Positions 26,581 through 36,951 of a stretch of DNA of 64,000 nucleotides are shown one piece after another. The notes under the pieces were generated by a model. It saw only the letters and a program-made list of their open reading frames with translations, did no database searches and was not told where the DNA came from. Each line of letters begins with the position of its first letter. Position 1 is the stretch's first letter. Both the position numbers and the translations under genes were made by a program. This DNA is from Winogradskyella vincentii (lineage in GTDB: Bacteria > Bacteroidota > Bacteroidia > Flavobacteriales > Flavobacteriaceae): assembly GCF_020166345.1 (NCBI RefSeq), contig NZ_JAIUJS010000007.1, positions 62,001-126,000 on the forward strand, read 5' to 3'.

Positions 26581-29500
26581 TTAGAATGAAAGTCTTATAG
26601 TAGTTATAAATGATTTTGTTCCAGGATTACTAAAATATTCTAATCCACGACCTTTTGACGCACCTGTTAAATTGTTATCAGGGTCAAATCCTTCAATATC
26701 TGTCCATAAAATTAAGTTACGACCAGTAATACCTATTTGAGCATTGGTTAATCCAATCTTAGAGATTATGTCCTTTGGTATATCGTAAAATAATGATAAT
26801 TCTCTCAATCTCGTCCAAGATGCATCTTCGTAGAATGGCTCACCAACATCACCGAAACCACCACCGTTTCCAGTCCACCATGCTGCGTCTACTGCAACTG
26901 GTCCTCCTCCGAAATCTTGTTCGAAACCTCTAAAGGTAGTTCCTGCTGGGATTAGGTCTCCATCAGCATTTAATAAATCTTGAGAAGCTACAGATTCTAC
27001 TGCAGTATCAGGGTGGATACCAAAGAAATTTAATACACCTCTTGTTCCATTCCATACATCGTTACCTTGAGACGTTTCAAAAAGAGCCGATAAAGTAAAT
27101 CCTTTATACTGTACAGTTGTACCTAGACCACCTCTCCATTCTGGATTAGGATCTCCTAAGAAACTTTCTGTTGGAGAAGCTGTTGGGAATCCATTAGCAT
27201 TTAAAATAAAATCTCCATTTGCATCTCTATCATATGCTGTACCTCTAAGTACTGCAAATGGTTGACCTTCCGCAACACCAGATGAATTTGATGTAAATCC
27301 ATTTAATATAAAATAAGAACTTCCAGCCATATCTTCAACTAAACTTACGTTTCTAGTATAGTTGATGTTCATATTCCACTGTAAATCTGCGTTATCAATA
27401 ATCTTACCTGATAAGTCTATTTCAACCCCTTTGTTACTGATTGTAGCAGCATTTACTAATTGGTTAGCAAAACCTGAAGAAGATGGTAAAGGTAATTCTA
27501 ATAATACATCTTCAGAAGTACGATCATAATATGTAGCAGATAGACTTAATCTGTTATCTAAGAATCTTGTATCAAAACCTACTTCAAACTCTTTAATACG
27601 CTCTTCTTTTAAATCAGGATTTCCTCTTGTTGCAGATTGAGTTAATGGATTTCCATAAAGAGCACCTTCATAACCATCACCCCAACCAGAGAATACACCT
27701 CCTGTTGAAATATAAGTCTCAGTAGAGTATGGTGCTGGTTCAATACCTACTTCACCATAAGAAACTCTTAATTTACCGAAAGAAAATGCATTTGAATTTT
27801 CTACATATTTAGTGAAATTCCAACCTGCAGAAGCACTTGGATAGAATATCATACCTGCGTTAGGTAAACTAGATACATATTCACCTCTTCCTGTAAGTTC
27901 AAGTAAGAATTCATTTTTGTAATCAAAATTTAAGACTGCAAATCCACCAGCTTTTCTAGTCAAAGAAGTAAAGTCACTCACATTTGAGTTTTGTGATGTA
28001 GCATTACCAAAATTTAAGAAAACTTCGTCTGGATTTGTAAAGTTGGTTTCCTCACCAGATAGTCTTCTATACTTGTTTTGGAAGAATTGTGTACCAACTG
28101 TAAATCCTAAATTTAAATCTTCGATTAAGTTATAATTACCTGTTGCAAAAACATTAATGTTTTGATTGCTTTCAGTAATTCTATCTTCAAAAAACAAACC
28201 GTTAGTACCATCCCCTGCAGAACCTGCTGGCTCATAGTTTGTTCTATTATCTTGGTAGTAATCTAAACTATAACGACCAATTAATGTAATATTATCGTTA
28301 ACTTTAAAACTAATTTCTGGCGCAACAATAAAACGATTTACATCATTTAAGTTCTTTTGTTCACTAGTCGTCCATAACGGGTTGTTATAAGCAGGTGAGT
28401 TGTAACTGAATGTCCCTGTCTCAGCATTAAATACCCTTGAAGAACCTAATTGCTGTCTGTATCCTCTATGTGAATTAGGTGTTGGTACACCATCAGCATT
28501 AAAATATGTTCCTTTGTAATCTCTAATATCAAAATCAGGGGATGTTCTTAGGTATCCAAGATAGAGACCGTTAAGGTTAGAACCTGTTTGAACCCTGTTA
28601 GATTCAATATTTACATAAGTAGAAGATAACTTCAATGTGAGTTTATCTGAAAAATCTACATCAGAGTTAAGTCTTACACTTGTTCTGTCATAATCAGAGG
28701 CACCGTTATAAATACCTTCTTGGTTCCAATTTGAAACACTGACAAATGTTCTTGAGGATTCACCTGAATGGCTAAAGCTAATATTGTTTTCTAATGTTAC
28801 ACCAGTTTGGAAAACTGCATCTCTATTAGCTTTGTTATATACAGCTGTAGAGTTCTTTTGTGTAATTGGGTAGTATAGCGTACCATTATCCGCTTCAAAG
28901 TATGCTCCGGTTGTATCTACTGTATCTGGTCCGCCAGATCTTGCATCAATTCTACCACCATATGAGAAACCAGTATTTGATTGCCCAGAACCTGTAAGGT
29001 GATCAACACCTCCAAATCCCTGTCCAAATATACCTTGCTTATCCCATTCCACGTTTATTTGGTCAAAAGAGATAGTGTTTTTGTAATCAATTTTCCACTT
29101 TTTACCTCCTCTTGTTCCTCTTTTTGTTTTAATCACGATAACACCGTTTGCTGCACCAGTACCATAAACAGCGGCAGCAGATGCACCTTTTAAAACAGAT
29201 ATAGATTCTATATCTTCTTGGTTAATATCATTTAAACGAGATTGTTGTACAACACCGGCAGTACCACCACCAATAGAGTTGTTAGAAACAATAGCACCAT
29301 CAATTACAATAAGTGGACTACTATCACCTAATATGGTGTTTTGTCCACGAATTTGAATGTAGGCACCAGCACCTGGATCACCAGAGTTTCTGGTAATGTT
29401 AACACCAGATGTTTTACCTGATAAGGCTTGTAGAACACCAGCTTCACCAGATTTCTTAAGTTGATCTACTTTTACAATAGAAGTAGAACTTAAGTCATCG

Positions 29501-29850
29501 TCTTTCTTTTTCTCAAGACCTAATGCTGTAATAACAACTTCATCTAAAACAGAAGCGTCTTCAGCCATTGTCACGTTAATTGTGTTAGAGTCTTTAACAA
29601 CAATTGATTGGGTTGCAAATCCTAAATACGAAAAGACTAAAGTGTCTCCTGTACTAGCACTAATGGAATATTTACCATCAATATCAGATTGTGCACCTGA
29701 TGAAGTACCTTTAATAATAATGTTTACACCTGGTAATGGCAGGCCTGCCTCATCAGTAATTGTACCCGTAATTGTTTTGTTTTGGGCAAAAGAAATCTGA
29801 ATAAATAACGCAAAAAGTAGCGTTAAAAATCCTTTTAATTTGATTTTCAT
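26581..29850 (-). CDS. SusC/RagA TonB-linked outer-membrane transporter
   Basis: The 1089-residue protein has a Sec signal ending near SFAQ. A carboxypeptidase-regulatory-like domain (TITGTITDEAGLPLPGVNI, about 25-100) is followed by a TonB box-like segment LDEVVITALG near residue 100. The plug domain comes next (ALSGKTSGVNITRNSGDPG; QIRGQNTI), then a large 22-strand-type barrel ending in the C-terminal IRLSF aromatic signature. With the SusD gene it forms a TonB-driven importer for large nutrients. The class cannot be told from glycan to peptide by sequence alone. No glycoside hydrolase gene is nearby. Confidence 0.96.
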   Translation of the reverse strand: MKIKLKGFLTLLFALFIQISFAQNKTITGTITDEAGLPLPGVNIIIKGTSSGAQSDIDGKYSISASTGDTLVFSYLGFATQSIVVKDSNTINVTMAEDASVLDEVVITALGLEKKKDDDLSSTSIVKVDQLKKSGEAGVLQALSGKTSGVNITRNSGDPGAGAYIQIRGQNTILGDSSPLIVIDGAIVSNNSIGGGTAGVVQQSRLNDINQEDIESISVLKGASAAAVYGTGAANGVIVIKTKRGTRGGKKWKIDYKNTISFDQINVEWDKQGIFGQGFGGVDHLTGSGQSNTGFSYGGRIDARSGGPDTVDTTGAYFEADNGTLYYPITQKNSTAVYNKANRDAVFQTGVTLENNISFSHSGESSRTFVSVSNWNQEGIYNGASDYDRTSVRLNSDVDFSDKLTLKLSSTYVNIESNRVQTGSNLNGLYLGYLRTSPDFDIRDYKGTYFNADGVPTPNSHRGYRQQLGSSRVFNAETGTFSYNSPAYNNPLWTTSEQKNLNDVNRFIVAPEISFKVNDNITLIGRYSLDYYQDNRTNYEPAGSAGDGTNGLFFEDRITESNQNINVFATGNYNLIEDLNLGFTVGTQFFQNKYRRLSGEETNFTNPDEVFLNFGNATSQNSNVSDFTSLTRKAGGFAVLNFDYKNEFLLELTGRGEYVSSLPNAGMIFYPSASAGWNFTKYVENSNAFSFGKLRVSYGEVGIEPAPYSTETYISTGGVFSGWGDGYEGALYGNPLTQSATRGNPDLKEERIKEFEVGFDTRFLDNRLSLSATYYDRTSEDVLLELPLPSSSGFANQLVNAATISNKGVEIDLSGKIIDNADLQWNMNINYTRNVSLVEDMAGSSYFILNGFTSNSSGVAEGQPFAVLRGTAYDRDANGDFILNANGFPTASPTESFLGDPNPEWRGGLGTTVQYKGFTLSALFETSQGNDVWNGTRGVLNFFGIHPDTAVESVASQDLLNADGDLIPAGTTFRGFEQDFGGGPVAVDAAWWTGNGGGFGDVGEPFYEDASWTRLRELSLFYDIPKDIISKIGLTNAQIGITGRNLILWTDIEGFDPDNNLTGASKGRGLEYFSNPGTKSFITTIRLSF

Positions 29851-29949
29851 AATTATAAAAAATTGAATAGTTAGTGAACCAAAAATCTTAATTATATGTT
29901 AAGAATCAAAATTTATTTGTTAATAAATTTTAAAATTTTTGAAGAAAAT

Positions 29950-29977
29950 CAAAAATATGTGGTTTTCCCGTAATCAA
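29950..29977 (-). promoter_or_regulatory. Candidate susC promoter
   Basis: On the minus strand TTG (29977-29975), then 17 bases, then TATTTTTG (29957-29950) fits the -33/-7 consensus exactly. The predicted 5' leader before the ATG at 29850 is about 95 bases. Confidence 0.55.
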
Positions 29978-29991
29978 TTAAAAATAAAAAT

Positions 29992-31629
29992 CTATTGCTT
30001 AATGACTTTCTTAACCGATTGACCATTAGAAGTATATACTTTTACCAAATAAAGTCCTGGTGGGTAATTTATTAAACTGATTTTAGTTGATTTAGACTGC
30101 AAAATCTTTTGACCACTTGTAGTATAAACTTCTAGTTTGAGAATTTCTTCATTTGTATTCAAGTAAACTTCATCCTTTGTTGGATTTGGGTAAAGAGTCA
30201 CCGTGTTGAAATCAAAATCCTCGATACTAAGATTGTTACAAGGTGTTAGGTCCGGATTTATTTCTATAGGTAAACCTGGTGTCAAATCTCTTCCGATAAA
30301 AGCAGGATAGTCAGGATTATATTTCACTGCTCTAAACGTAAGATTTCCTGCTGCCTCTTCTCCTTGTTCAGTTATCGCTCCAGTACCGTTACTTACGGGA
30401 TTTATATATTCCCAAACTTTATTGTTGTTAGAATCTAATTCAAAAACATATCCTTGATTACCCTCACATACAAGAATATTTCCATTTGGTAATTGTTGGG
30501 CATTACTTACAATTACAGAAAATAGGCTTGATGGGTCAGAACCAGATTCAGAATAAGTGTAATCAGTTGCTAATGGACCGTAGGCCGTACCTGGAGTATA
30601 ATCAAAGACACCTAAAATAGTCTCAGGAGGAGAAATTATGTCTACTTGCGAGAATTCTGGTGATCTCTGAAAACCATTGTTAAATAATATGATTTTATCT
30701 TCATTAGGTAAGCCATCTGGTATGAAATAGGCAGAATGTTGTCCGAATAATGTTCTTTCTGTTTCAGTGCCTTGTCGGTAAGCTTGTGGATTGCCCCATC
30801 GATATAATAAATCACCACCTTTTCCATAAGTACCTCCTGAGCCAGTTGCCGCTTCGGCAGTTGTCGTTGAGTGGTCTATAACCCATATCTCACTAACTCG
30901 TCTTGCACTTAGTACAATTTGGTCTCGTTCTTCGTTATATTGAACTGAGTTTATATGCAGCCAATTATTACCACCAGTGTCATTATTAATAAAATTGATA
31001 TCCAATTTTTCTGGACTTGTAGCAACGTTACCAAAATTTTGTTTTGTATTATCAAAATCCTGAATCAGATGATCAAAAATATTCCATTCCCAAACTATGT
31101 TTCCATTGGTTGTACCTAAAATAGGTTGTACTTCAATTAATTGCTCATTGTACAATTCATTGTCCGGTAATAAGGAAGGGTCTCTACCAAGATCTATTGC
31201 GTCTGCTCCAGACACAACAGTTGCTGCCAAAATTAATACGTTTCCATTCGGCAATGGATGAGCTTCATGATGCTGTCTATATTGATTTGTACTGTACGTG
31301 TAGGACCAAATGATATTACCGTCCCAATCAAACAGTTCAATAATACCACCTTGCCCACCAAAACCAATATCGCTACTGCCATCCTCAAGTCTTCCAGCCC
31401 TAAGTAAATTACCGTTGGGTAATAAATAAACTGAACTACCAGGTCTATATGCACTGTCCCATTCATTAATCACTTCTCCACAATTATTAATTAAATATGC
31501 CTTGTTATGGACACTGAAAAGAGTATAGCCATCATTCACATCATTGGTAATGGAAATGGTGCCAACCGTATTTTGACCGAAAGTATAAAATGGTGCTAAG
31601 AATAAAAGTAACAGTAATTTTTTTAGCAT
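29992..31629 (-). CDS. Arylsulfotransferase (ASST)-like protein with T9SS sorting domain
   Basis: The 545-residue product has a Sec signal ending near TFGQ, followed by a beta-propeller-like repeat domain (IIELFDWDGNIIWSYTYS, HHEAHPLPNGNVLILA, NIVWEWNIFDH, WLHINSVQYNEERDQIVLS, GQHSAYFIPDG). The HHEAHPLPNGN and NWLHINSVQYN blocks are the signatures of the ASST family. A C-terminal domain of about 75 residues (VTLYPNPTKDEVYLN ... GLYLVKVYTSNGQSVKKVIKQ) is a type A T9SS sorting signal, so it is secreted or surface-attached. Sulfotransfer activity is inferred from the family only. Confidence 0.88.
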   Translation of the reverse strand: MLKKLLLLLFLAPFYTFGQNTVGTISITNDVNDGYTLFSVHNKAYLINNCGEVINEWDSAYRPGSSVYLLPNGNLLRAGRLEDGSSDIGFGGQGGIIELFDWDGNIIWSYTYSTNQYRQHHEAHPLPNGNVLILAATVVSGADAIDLGRDPSLLPDNELYNEQLIEVQPILGTTNGNIVWEWNIFDHLIQDFDNTKQNFGNVATSPEKLDINFINNDTGGNNWLHINSVQYNEERDQIVLSARRVSEIWVIDHSTTTAEAATGSGGTYGKGGDLLYRWGNPQAYRQGTETERTLFGQHSAYFIPDGLPNEDKIILFNNGFQRSPEFSQVDIISPPETILGVFDYTPGTAYGPLATDYTYSESGSDPSSLFSVIVSNAQQLPNGNILVCEGNQGYVFELDSNNNKVWEYINPVSNGTGAITEQGEEAAGNLTFRAVKYNPDYPAFIGRDLTPGLPIEINPDLTPCNNLSIEDFDFNTVTLYPNPTKDEVYLNTNEEILKLEVYTTSGQKILQSKSTKISLINYPPGLYLVKVYTSNGQSVKKVIKQ

Positions 31630-31674
31630 AGGAGCAGTTTTTTGAGCATAAATATAAACTAATCCATGATATAT

Positions 31675-33363
31675 TTAGAATGTAGCAGTAAGGCTAATAT
31701 GAACCTTGGAATCAGAAAATCTAAATTGCCTGTTCTCAGATTTTCCGCTAGAGTAGTTTAGTCTAAATAGACCTGCATTAGTGAGCAGGCCAAATCCAAA
31801 TCCAAAACCAAATAGTTTTTCTTTGCTTTCCGTTAAGTCGTTTTCAAAATATGCCGCGTCTAAAACAGAGTGAACATATATTGTATTACTAAGCCTATAG
31901 CGATATTCTGTATTGATTACACCATAGAGATTAGCAACTATACTATTTTCTTCAAATCCTCTTATTGAATTTATGCCTCCAAATCTGAAAAGTTCATTGT
32001 CTAAATAATCATCAGAAATAAGAATGGCACTATTTATTCTCGTGTAGATACTATTTCTATTATTAAGATTAAAAATTTTGTAAGTGTTCAACTGGTAAAA
32101 GCTCTGATCTATTTCACCTTGATTATTGCTTCTATTTCCGAATCCAGAAGAAAATTCTAACCAAAAATTATATGGGAATAATGGGTCATAAAATTGAGGT
32201 TTGTTAAAATTATAATTTGCAGTAATATAACTAGAGGTATAATCATTTAAAATTGAGGTGTCGTTATCCAGTAGATTACTAGAATTAATTGCATTTATTC
32301 CGATACCTATTTTATGTAGTGCATTTATTCGGTAATTGATATTAGCGCGCTGGGTTACGTTAACAAATGTTGAGTCTTTTCTGAAAATATTTAACCCAAT
32401 TTCTAATCCAATGGGAGAATTAAATAAAAATGGTAATGTTGCATCTACTCTAAAAGTCTGCTGATCGATCTCATCACTTTTATAGAATAGATTTAAAGAT
32501 TCACCGAAGTTTAAATTATTAATTAATCTTAAATCTAGATAACCATCAAACTCTAGTTTGTTTGTATTTTCATTGGTTCCAAATCCTAAAAAACCATCAA
32601 AATTGTTAGTTTTAACCTTATCGATATAAAGGTATAAGGTGGTGGAGTCTTTTGTGAATAAAACCTCTGGATCTTTTATTTTGTTTGCAAACCTTAAATC
32701 TTGAAGCAATTCTACTCGCTCCTTTATTCTATTTAATCTAAAGGATTGGCCCTCTTTTAATTTTAAAAAATACTTTGTGTAAGACTTGGGGAAATTCTCG
32801 TATCCTTTTATTATTATTTTATCGATGCGCCGTTCTTGGTTTTTAATAACTTCTAGGTTAGCACCGATTAAATCAGAATTTAATTTAATAATATTAAAAA
32901 GTTGAAGCTTAGAAAATGGATCACCTTTCTCAGAGATTAACCTGTTTAATTGTGTAAGAGTAGTTTCAAGGGATTCTACATTAACTTCAAAATAATTTTC
33001 ACCAGGATTATGTGGTATATTATTAAGGAGTTCTGTATTAAAATCAGTACTGTAGTTTATTCTAATGGTGTTTATTTTATTTCCTAAATAAAACAGAGCT
33101 TCAAATAGAGTATCATTTTGTTTTGAAATACTCTCTAATTTGGAATCAATAAAACCACTTTTATTTAGTTTCTTTTTTAAATCTAAAATTTCATTTTCTA
33201 GTGATTTGTACTCAGAGAAGGATTTATTATAACCAATAGAATCAATTCTAAATGTTTCGGATTTAGATTTCGAAATCACCCTCAAATTAATGGACTGTGC
33301 ATTTAACTGTTGAAGTAAAATCGAAGTTATAATTAAAAGAATAAAACTCTCAAATTTTTTCAT
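31675..33363 (-). CDS. BamA/TamA-like outer-membrane protein (Omp85 superfamily)
   Basis: The 562-residue product has a signal peptide ending near LNAQ. POTRA-like segments follow: residues about 60-130 and the clear RRIDKIIIKGYENFPKSYTK through about 225. A 16-strand-type barrel comes next, including the Omp85 motif region FRFGGINSIRGFEENS, in which the R-G-F/Y signature is intact. It ends with an aromatic residue (ATF). Omp85 proteins insert or translocate outer-membrane proteins. At this length it is an accessory member, not the essential BamA (normally about 850 residues in this phylum). It lies 45 bases upstream of the arylsulfotransferase-like gene and may be cotranscribed with it. Confidence 0.87.
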   Translation of the reverse strand: MKKFESFILLIITSILLQQLNAQSINLRVISKSKSETFRIDSIGYNKSFSEYKSLENEILDLKKKLNKSGFIDSKLESISKQNDTLFEALFYLGNKINTIRINYSTDFNTELLNNIPHNPGENYFEVNVESLETTLTQLNRLISEKGDPFSKLQLFNIIKLNSDLIGANLEVIKNQERRIDKIIIKGYENFPKSYTKYFLKLKEGQSFRLNRIKERVELLQDLRFANKIKDPEVLFTKDSTTLYLYIDKVKTNNFDGFLGFGTNENTNKLEFDGYLDLRLINNLNFGESLNLFYKSDEIDQQTFRVDATLPFLFNSPIGLEIGLNIFRKDSTFVNVTQRANINYRINALHKIGIGINAINSSNLLDNDTSILNDYTSSYITANYNFNKPQFYDPLFPYNFWLEFSSGFGNRSNNQGEIDQSFYQLNTYKIFNLNNRNSIYTRINSAILISDDYLDNELFRFGGINSIRGFEENSIVANLYGVINTEYRYRLSNTIYVHSVLDAAYFENDLTESKEKLFGFGFGFGLLTNAGLFRLNYSSGKSENRQFRFSDSKVHISLTATF

Positions 33364-33447
33364 TAAAGAAAATGCAGGATTTTTGATTTAATAACGTAAA
33401 AATAGACCTTAATATATATGTATGAAACGAAAGTTGAATTTTCTTCG

Positions 33448-33455
33448 CAAAATTA
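33448..33455 (-). promoter_or_regulatory. Candidate -7 element of the Omp85-like gene
   Basis: On the minus strand this reads TAATTTTG, an exact TAnnTTTG match. It lies back to back with the rpsL promoter, whose -33 element starts at 33467. Confidence 0.45.
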
Positions 33456-33466
33456 ATCCAATAGTG

Positions 33467-33497
33467 TTTGAATAATTAATATATATTTCTACCTTTG
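33467..33497 (+). promoter_or_regulatory. rpsL superoperon promoter
   Basis: TTTG (33467-33470), a 19-base spacer and TACCTTTG (33490-33497) match the Bacteroidota promoter closely. This is the main promoter candidate for the whole ribosomal superoperon. Transcription would start near 33502, 40 bases before the rpsL ATG. Confidence 0.75.
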
Positions 33498-33500
33498 CAG

Positions 33501-33516
33501 CCCTCAAAAGTGAGGG
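33501..33516 (+). promoter_or_regulatory. Hairpin at the 5' end of the rpsL transcript
   Basis: CCCTC-aaaagt-GAGGG is a perfect 5-base stem that falls just at the predicted transcription start. It could protect the 5' end or act in initiation control. Confidence 0.45.
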
Positions 33517-33541
33517 TTAATAAATTTTTTTATAGAAATAT

Positions 33542-33916
33542 ATGCCAACAATTTCACAATTAGTACGAAAAGGAAGAGCCAAAATAACCAAGAAGAGTAA
33601 ATCGGCTGCTTTAGATTCGTGTCCGCAAAGACGTGGTGTATGTACTCGTGTTTATACAACAACACCTAAGAAACCAAACTCAGCAATGCGTAAGGTAGCA
33701 AGGGTACGTTTAACAAACGGAAACGAGGTTAATGCATACATCGGTGGAGAAGGTCACAATCTGCAGGAGCACTCGATAGTATTGGTTAGAGGTGGAAGGG
33801 TAAAAGATTTACCAGGTGTTAGATATCACGTTGTTCGTGGAGCTTTAGATACAGCAGGTGTATCAGGTAGAACGCAACGAAGATCTAAGTATGGTGCAAA
33901 ACGCCCTAAAAAGTAA
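33542..33916 (+). CDS. rpsL: 30S ribosomal protein S12
   Basis: The 124-residue protein has the full S12 signature ([33 protein letters not shown]). It is a decoding-centre protein. K43 and K88 equivalents are the usual lysines, so no streptomycin-resistance substitution is evident. First gene of the superoperon, 40 bases or so after the predicted start site. Confidence 0.98.
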   Translation: MPTISQLVRKGRAKITKKSKSAALDSCPQRRGVCTRVYTTTPKKPNSAMRKVARVRLTNGNEVNAYIGGEGHNLQEHSIVLVRGGRVKDLPGVRYHVVRGALDTAGVSGRTQRRSKYGAKRPKK

Positions 33917-33938
33917 TTTAAAACTTTAAGAAGAAGAC

Positions 33939-34415
33939 ATGAGAAAAAGACAAGCGAAAAAAAGACCGCTTTTACCAGACCCGAAATTTAATGATCAGTT
34001 AGTGACACGTTTCGTTAACATGATGATGTGGGATGGTAAAAAGTCTGTGGCGTTTAAAGTATTCTACGATGCTATTGATATAGTTGAGGAGAAAAAGAAT
34101 GATGACGAAAAAACAGCTTTAGAAATCTGGAAAGAAGCTTTATCTAATGTAATGCCTCACGTAGAAGTACGTAGTCGTCGTGTGGGTGGTGCTACATTTC
34201 AAATTCCAATGCAGATTCGTCCAGACCGTAAAGTTTCAACAGCAATGAAATGGTTAATAGGTTATGCTCGTAAGAGAAATGAAAAGTCTATGGCCCAAAG
34301 ATTGGCTGCTGAGGTTTTAGCTGCTGCTAAAGAAGAAGGTGCTGCTGTTAAGAAAAGAGTAGACACTCACAAAATGGCAGAAGCAAACAAAGCATTCTCA
34401 CACTTTAGATTTTAA
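33939..34415 (+). CDS. rpsG: 30S ribosomal protein S7
   Basis: The 158-residue protein has the S7 start [17 protein letters not shown] and the core [20 protein letters not shown]. It nucleates assembly of the 30S head. It follows rpsL by 22 bases and precedes fusA by 5. Confidence 0.98.
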   Translation: MRKRQAKKRPLLPDPKFNDQLVTRFVNMMMWDGKKSVAFKVFYDAIDIVEEKKNDDEKTALEIWKEALSNVMPHVEVRSRRVGGATFQIPMQIRPDRKVSTAMKWLIGYARKRNEKSMAQRLAAEVLAAAKEEGAAVKKRVDTHKMAEANKAFSHFRF

Positions 34416-34420
34416 TTAAA

Positions 34421-36550
34421 ATGGCACAAAGAGATTTAAAATATACAAGAAATATAGGTATTGCTGCGCATATTGATGCTGGTAAAACCACTACTACAGA
34501 ACGTATCCTTTATTATACTGGTGTTTCTCATAAAATTGGTGAGGTACATGATGGAGCGGCTACTATGGACTGGATGGAGCAAGAACAAGAAAGAGGTATT
34601 ACTATTACTTCTGCTGCTACTACTTGTACATGGAATTTCCCATTAGAAAACGGTCAGCCAACTAACGAAACTAAAGGATATCATTTTAATATTATCGATA
34701 CTCCTGGTCACGTTGATTTTACCGTTGAGGTAAATCGTTCATTACGTGTACTAGATGGTTTAGTATTCTTATTTAGTGCAGTTGATGGTGTAGAGCCACA
34801 ATCTGAAACTAACTGGAGACTAGCAGACAATTACAAAGTACCACGTATTGGATTTGTGAATAAAATGGACCGTCAAGGATCTAATTTTATGGGAGTTTGC
34901 CAACAGGTAAAAGATATGTTAGGTTCTAACGCTGTACCAATTGTAATGAACATTGGTGACGAAATGGACTTTAAAGGTATTGTTGACTTGGTTAAGAACC
35001 GTGCAATTGTATGGCACGATGAAACTCAAGGAGCAACTTTTGATGTTATTGATATCCCAGAAGAATTAAAAGAAGAAGCAGCTGAATTAAGAGCTAAGCT
35101 TATTGAAGAGGTTGCAAGTTATGATGAAAATCTTCTTGAGAAATTCATGGAAGATGAGGATTCTATAACTGAAGATGAAGTGCATGCTGCACTTAGAGCT
35201 GCTGTAATGGACATGTCTATCATTCCTATGATTTGTGGTTCTGCTTTTAAAAATAAAGGTGTTCAATTCTTATTAGATGCAGTTTGCCGTTACTTACCTT
35301 CTCCTGTAGATAAGGAAGCTATTATCGGTACAGAGCCTGGAACTGATAACGAAATTGCACGTAAGCCAGATGTTAAGGAACCATTTTCTGCATTAGCGTT
35401 TAAGATTGCTACTGATCCTTTCGTAGGTCGTCTAGCATTCTTTAGAGCTTATTCTGGTCGTTTAGATGCAGGTTCTTATGTGTTGAACAATCGTTCAGGC
35501 AAAAAAGAACGTATTTCACGTATTTACCAAATGCACTCTAACAAGCAGAATGCAATTGAATATATAGAAGCTGGAGATATTGGAGCAGCCGTAGGATTTA
35601 AGGATATTAAAACTGGAGATACATTATCAGCTGAGAAACATCCAATTGTTCTAGAATCTATGGATTTCCCTGACCCAGTAATCGGTATAGCTGTTGAGCC
35701 AAAAACTAAGGCAGATGTTGATAAATTGGGTATGGCTTTAGCTAAGTTAGCAGAAGAAGATCCAACATTTACTGTAAGAACAGACGAAGCCTCAGGTCAG
35801 ACTATTATTTCTGGTATGGGTGAGCTTCACTTAGATATTATTGTAGACCGTCTTAAGCGTGAGTTTAAGGTAGAGGTTAACCAAGGTCAACCACAGGTAG
35901 AATATAAAGAGGCTATTACACAAGTTGCACAACACAGAGAAGTTTATAAAAAACAATCTGGTGGTCGAGGTAAGTTTGCAGATATAGTATTTACTCTTGA
36001 GCCTGCCGAAGAAGGTAAACAAGGTCTTGAGTTTGTTTCTTCAATTAAAGGTGGTAACGTTCCAAAGGAATTTATCCCTTCAGTTGAGAAAGGATTCAAA
36101 ATGGCAATGGTTAACGGTCCATTAGCAGGATACGAAGTAGATGCAATGAAAGTTACATTAACTGACGGTTCTTACCATGATGTAGATTCTGATCAGTTGT
36201 CATTCGAATTGGCTGCTAAACTAGGATTTAAAGCAGCGGCTAAAGCAGCTAAAGCGGTAATCATGGAGCCAATCATGAAATTAGAAGTGTTAACTCCTGA
36301 AGAAAGTATGGGAGATATTGTAGGAGACCTTAACCGTCGTCGTGGTCAAGTAAATGACATGAGCGATAGAGCAGGTTCTAAAGTTGTTAAGGCTAACGTG
36401 CCATTATCAGAAATGTTTGGATATGTAACATCATTAAGAACGTTATCATCTGGTAGAGCAACATCAACTATGGAATTCTCACACTATGCTGAAACGCCTA
36501 CAAATATTTCGGAAGAAGTTATAAAGGCAGCGAAAGGAGTTGAAGCTTAA
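34421..36550 (+). CDS. fusA: Elongation factor G
   Basis: The 709-residue translocation GTPase has G1 AHIDAGKTT, the switch I region [14 protein letters not shown]3 DTPGHVDF and G4 NKMDRQG. Domains II to V follow to YAETP. The length is standard. It catalyses ribosomal translocation and, with the recycling factor, subunit splitting. No tuf gene follows; rpsJ starts 11 bases later, as is usual in this phylum. Confidence 0.98.
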   Translation: MAQRDLKYTRNIGIAAHIDAGKTTTTERILYYTGVSHKIGEVHDGAATMDWMEQEQERGITITSAATTCTWNFPLENGQPTNETKGYHFNIIDTPGHVDFTVEVNRSLRVLDGLVFLFSAVDGVEPQSETNWRLADNYKVPRIGFVNKMDRQGSNFMGVCQQVKDMLGSNAVPIVMNIGDEMDFKGIVDLVKNRAIVWHDETQGATFDVIDIPEELKEEAAELRAKLIEEVASYDENLLEKFMEDEDSITEDEVHAALRAAVMDMSIIPMICGSAFKNKGVQFLLDAVCRYLPSPVDKEAIIGTEPGTDNEIARKPDVKEPFSALAFKIATDPFVGRLAFFRAYSGRLDAGSYVLNNRSGKKERISRIYQMHSNKQNAIEYIEAGDIGAAVGFKDIKTGDTLSAEKHPIVLESMDFPDPVIGIAVEPKTKADVDKLGMALAKLAEEDPTFTVRTDEASGQTIISGMGELHLDIIVDRLKREFKVEVNQGQPQVEYKEAITQVAQHREVYKKQSGGRGKFADIVFTLEPAEEGKQGLEFVSSIKGGNVPKEFIPSVEKGFKMAMVNGPLAGYEVDAMKVTLTDGSYHDVDSDQLSFELAAKLGFKAAAKAAKAVIMEPIMKLEVLTPEESMGDIVGDLNRRRGQVNDMSDRAGSKVVKANVPLSEMFGYVTSLRTLSSGRATSTMEFSHYAETPTNISEEVIKAAKGVEA

Positions 36551-36561
36551 ATTTTAAGAAA

Positions 36562-36867
36562 ATGAGTCAAAAAATTAGAATAAAATTAAAATCTTACGAT
36601 CATAATCTAGTAGATAAGTCTGCTGATAAAATCGTAAAAACAGTAAAAAGTACAGGTGCTGTAGTAACGGGTCCAATTCCATTACCAACACACAAGAAAA
36701 TTTTCACTGTATTACGTTCACCACACGTAAATAAGAAGTCAAGAGAACAGTTTCAATTAAGTTCTTACAAGAGATTATTGGATATCTATTCTTCTTCTTC
36801 AAAAACTATTGATGCTTTAATGAAGCTTGAATTACCAAGTGGAGTTGAAGTTGAGATTAAGGTGTAA
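36562..36867 (+). CDS. rpsJ: 30S ribosomal protein S10
   Basis: The 101-residue protein has the S10 signature ([49 protein letters not shown]). It is also NusE in antitermination complexes. It is followed by an unusually long 125-base gap with two hairpins before rplC. Confidence 0.98.
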   Translation: MSQKIRIKLKSYDHNLVDKSADKIVKTVKSTGAVVTGPIPLPTHKKIFTVLRSPHVNKKSREQFQLSSYKRLLDIYSSSSKTIDALMKLELPSGVEVEIKV

Positions 36868-36882
36868 GTAAGATTAACATGT

Positions 36883-36951
36883 CCCACCGATGCGGTCGAG
36901 GGAAAAACGGTAAAAATACAATTCAAGGCTGAAGCGTATTTTCAGCCTTGA
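36883..36951 (+). promoter_or_regulatory. Structured element between rpsJ and rplC (candidate leader/attenuator)
   Basis: Two stems are visible. The first is a bulged stem: CCC-ACCG / CGGT-cga-GGG around loop ATG (36883-36902). The second is a perfect 11-base hairpin, TCAAGGCTGAA / TTCAGCCTTGA with a 7-base loop (36923-36951), followed by GTTTT like a weak terminator. Its place just before rplC-rplD suggests control by a ribosomal protein such as L4, or partial termination. That is inference. Confidence 0.6.

Noticed and set aside
35831-36022. Minus-strand open frame inside fusA
   Set aside because: Shadow of EF-G codons, no independent signals.
36883-36951. Structured gap as a tRNA or small RNA gene
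   Set aside because: No cloverleaf, anticodon arm or CCA end, and no promoter of its own was found.
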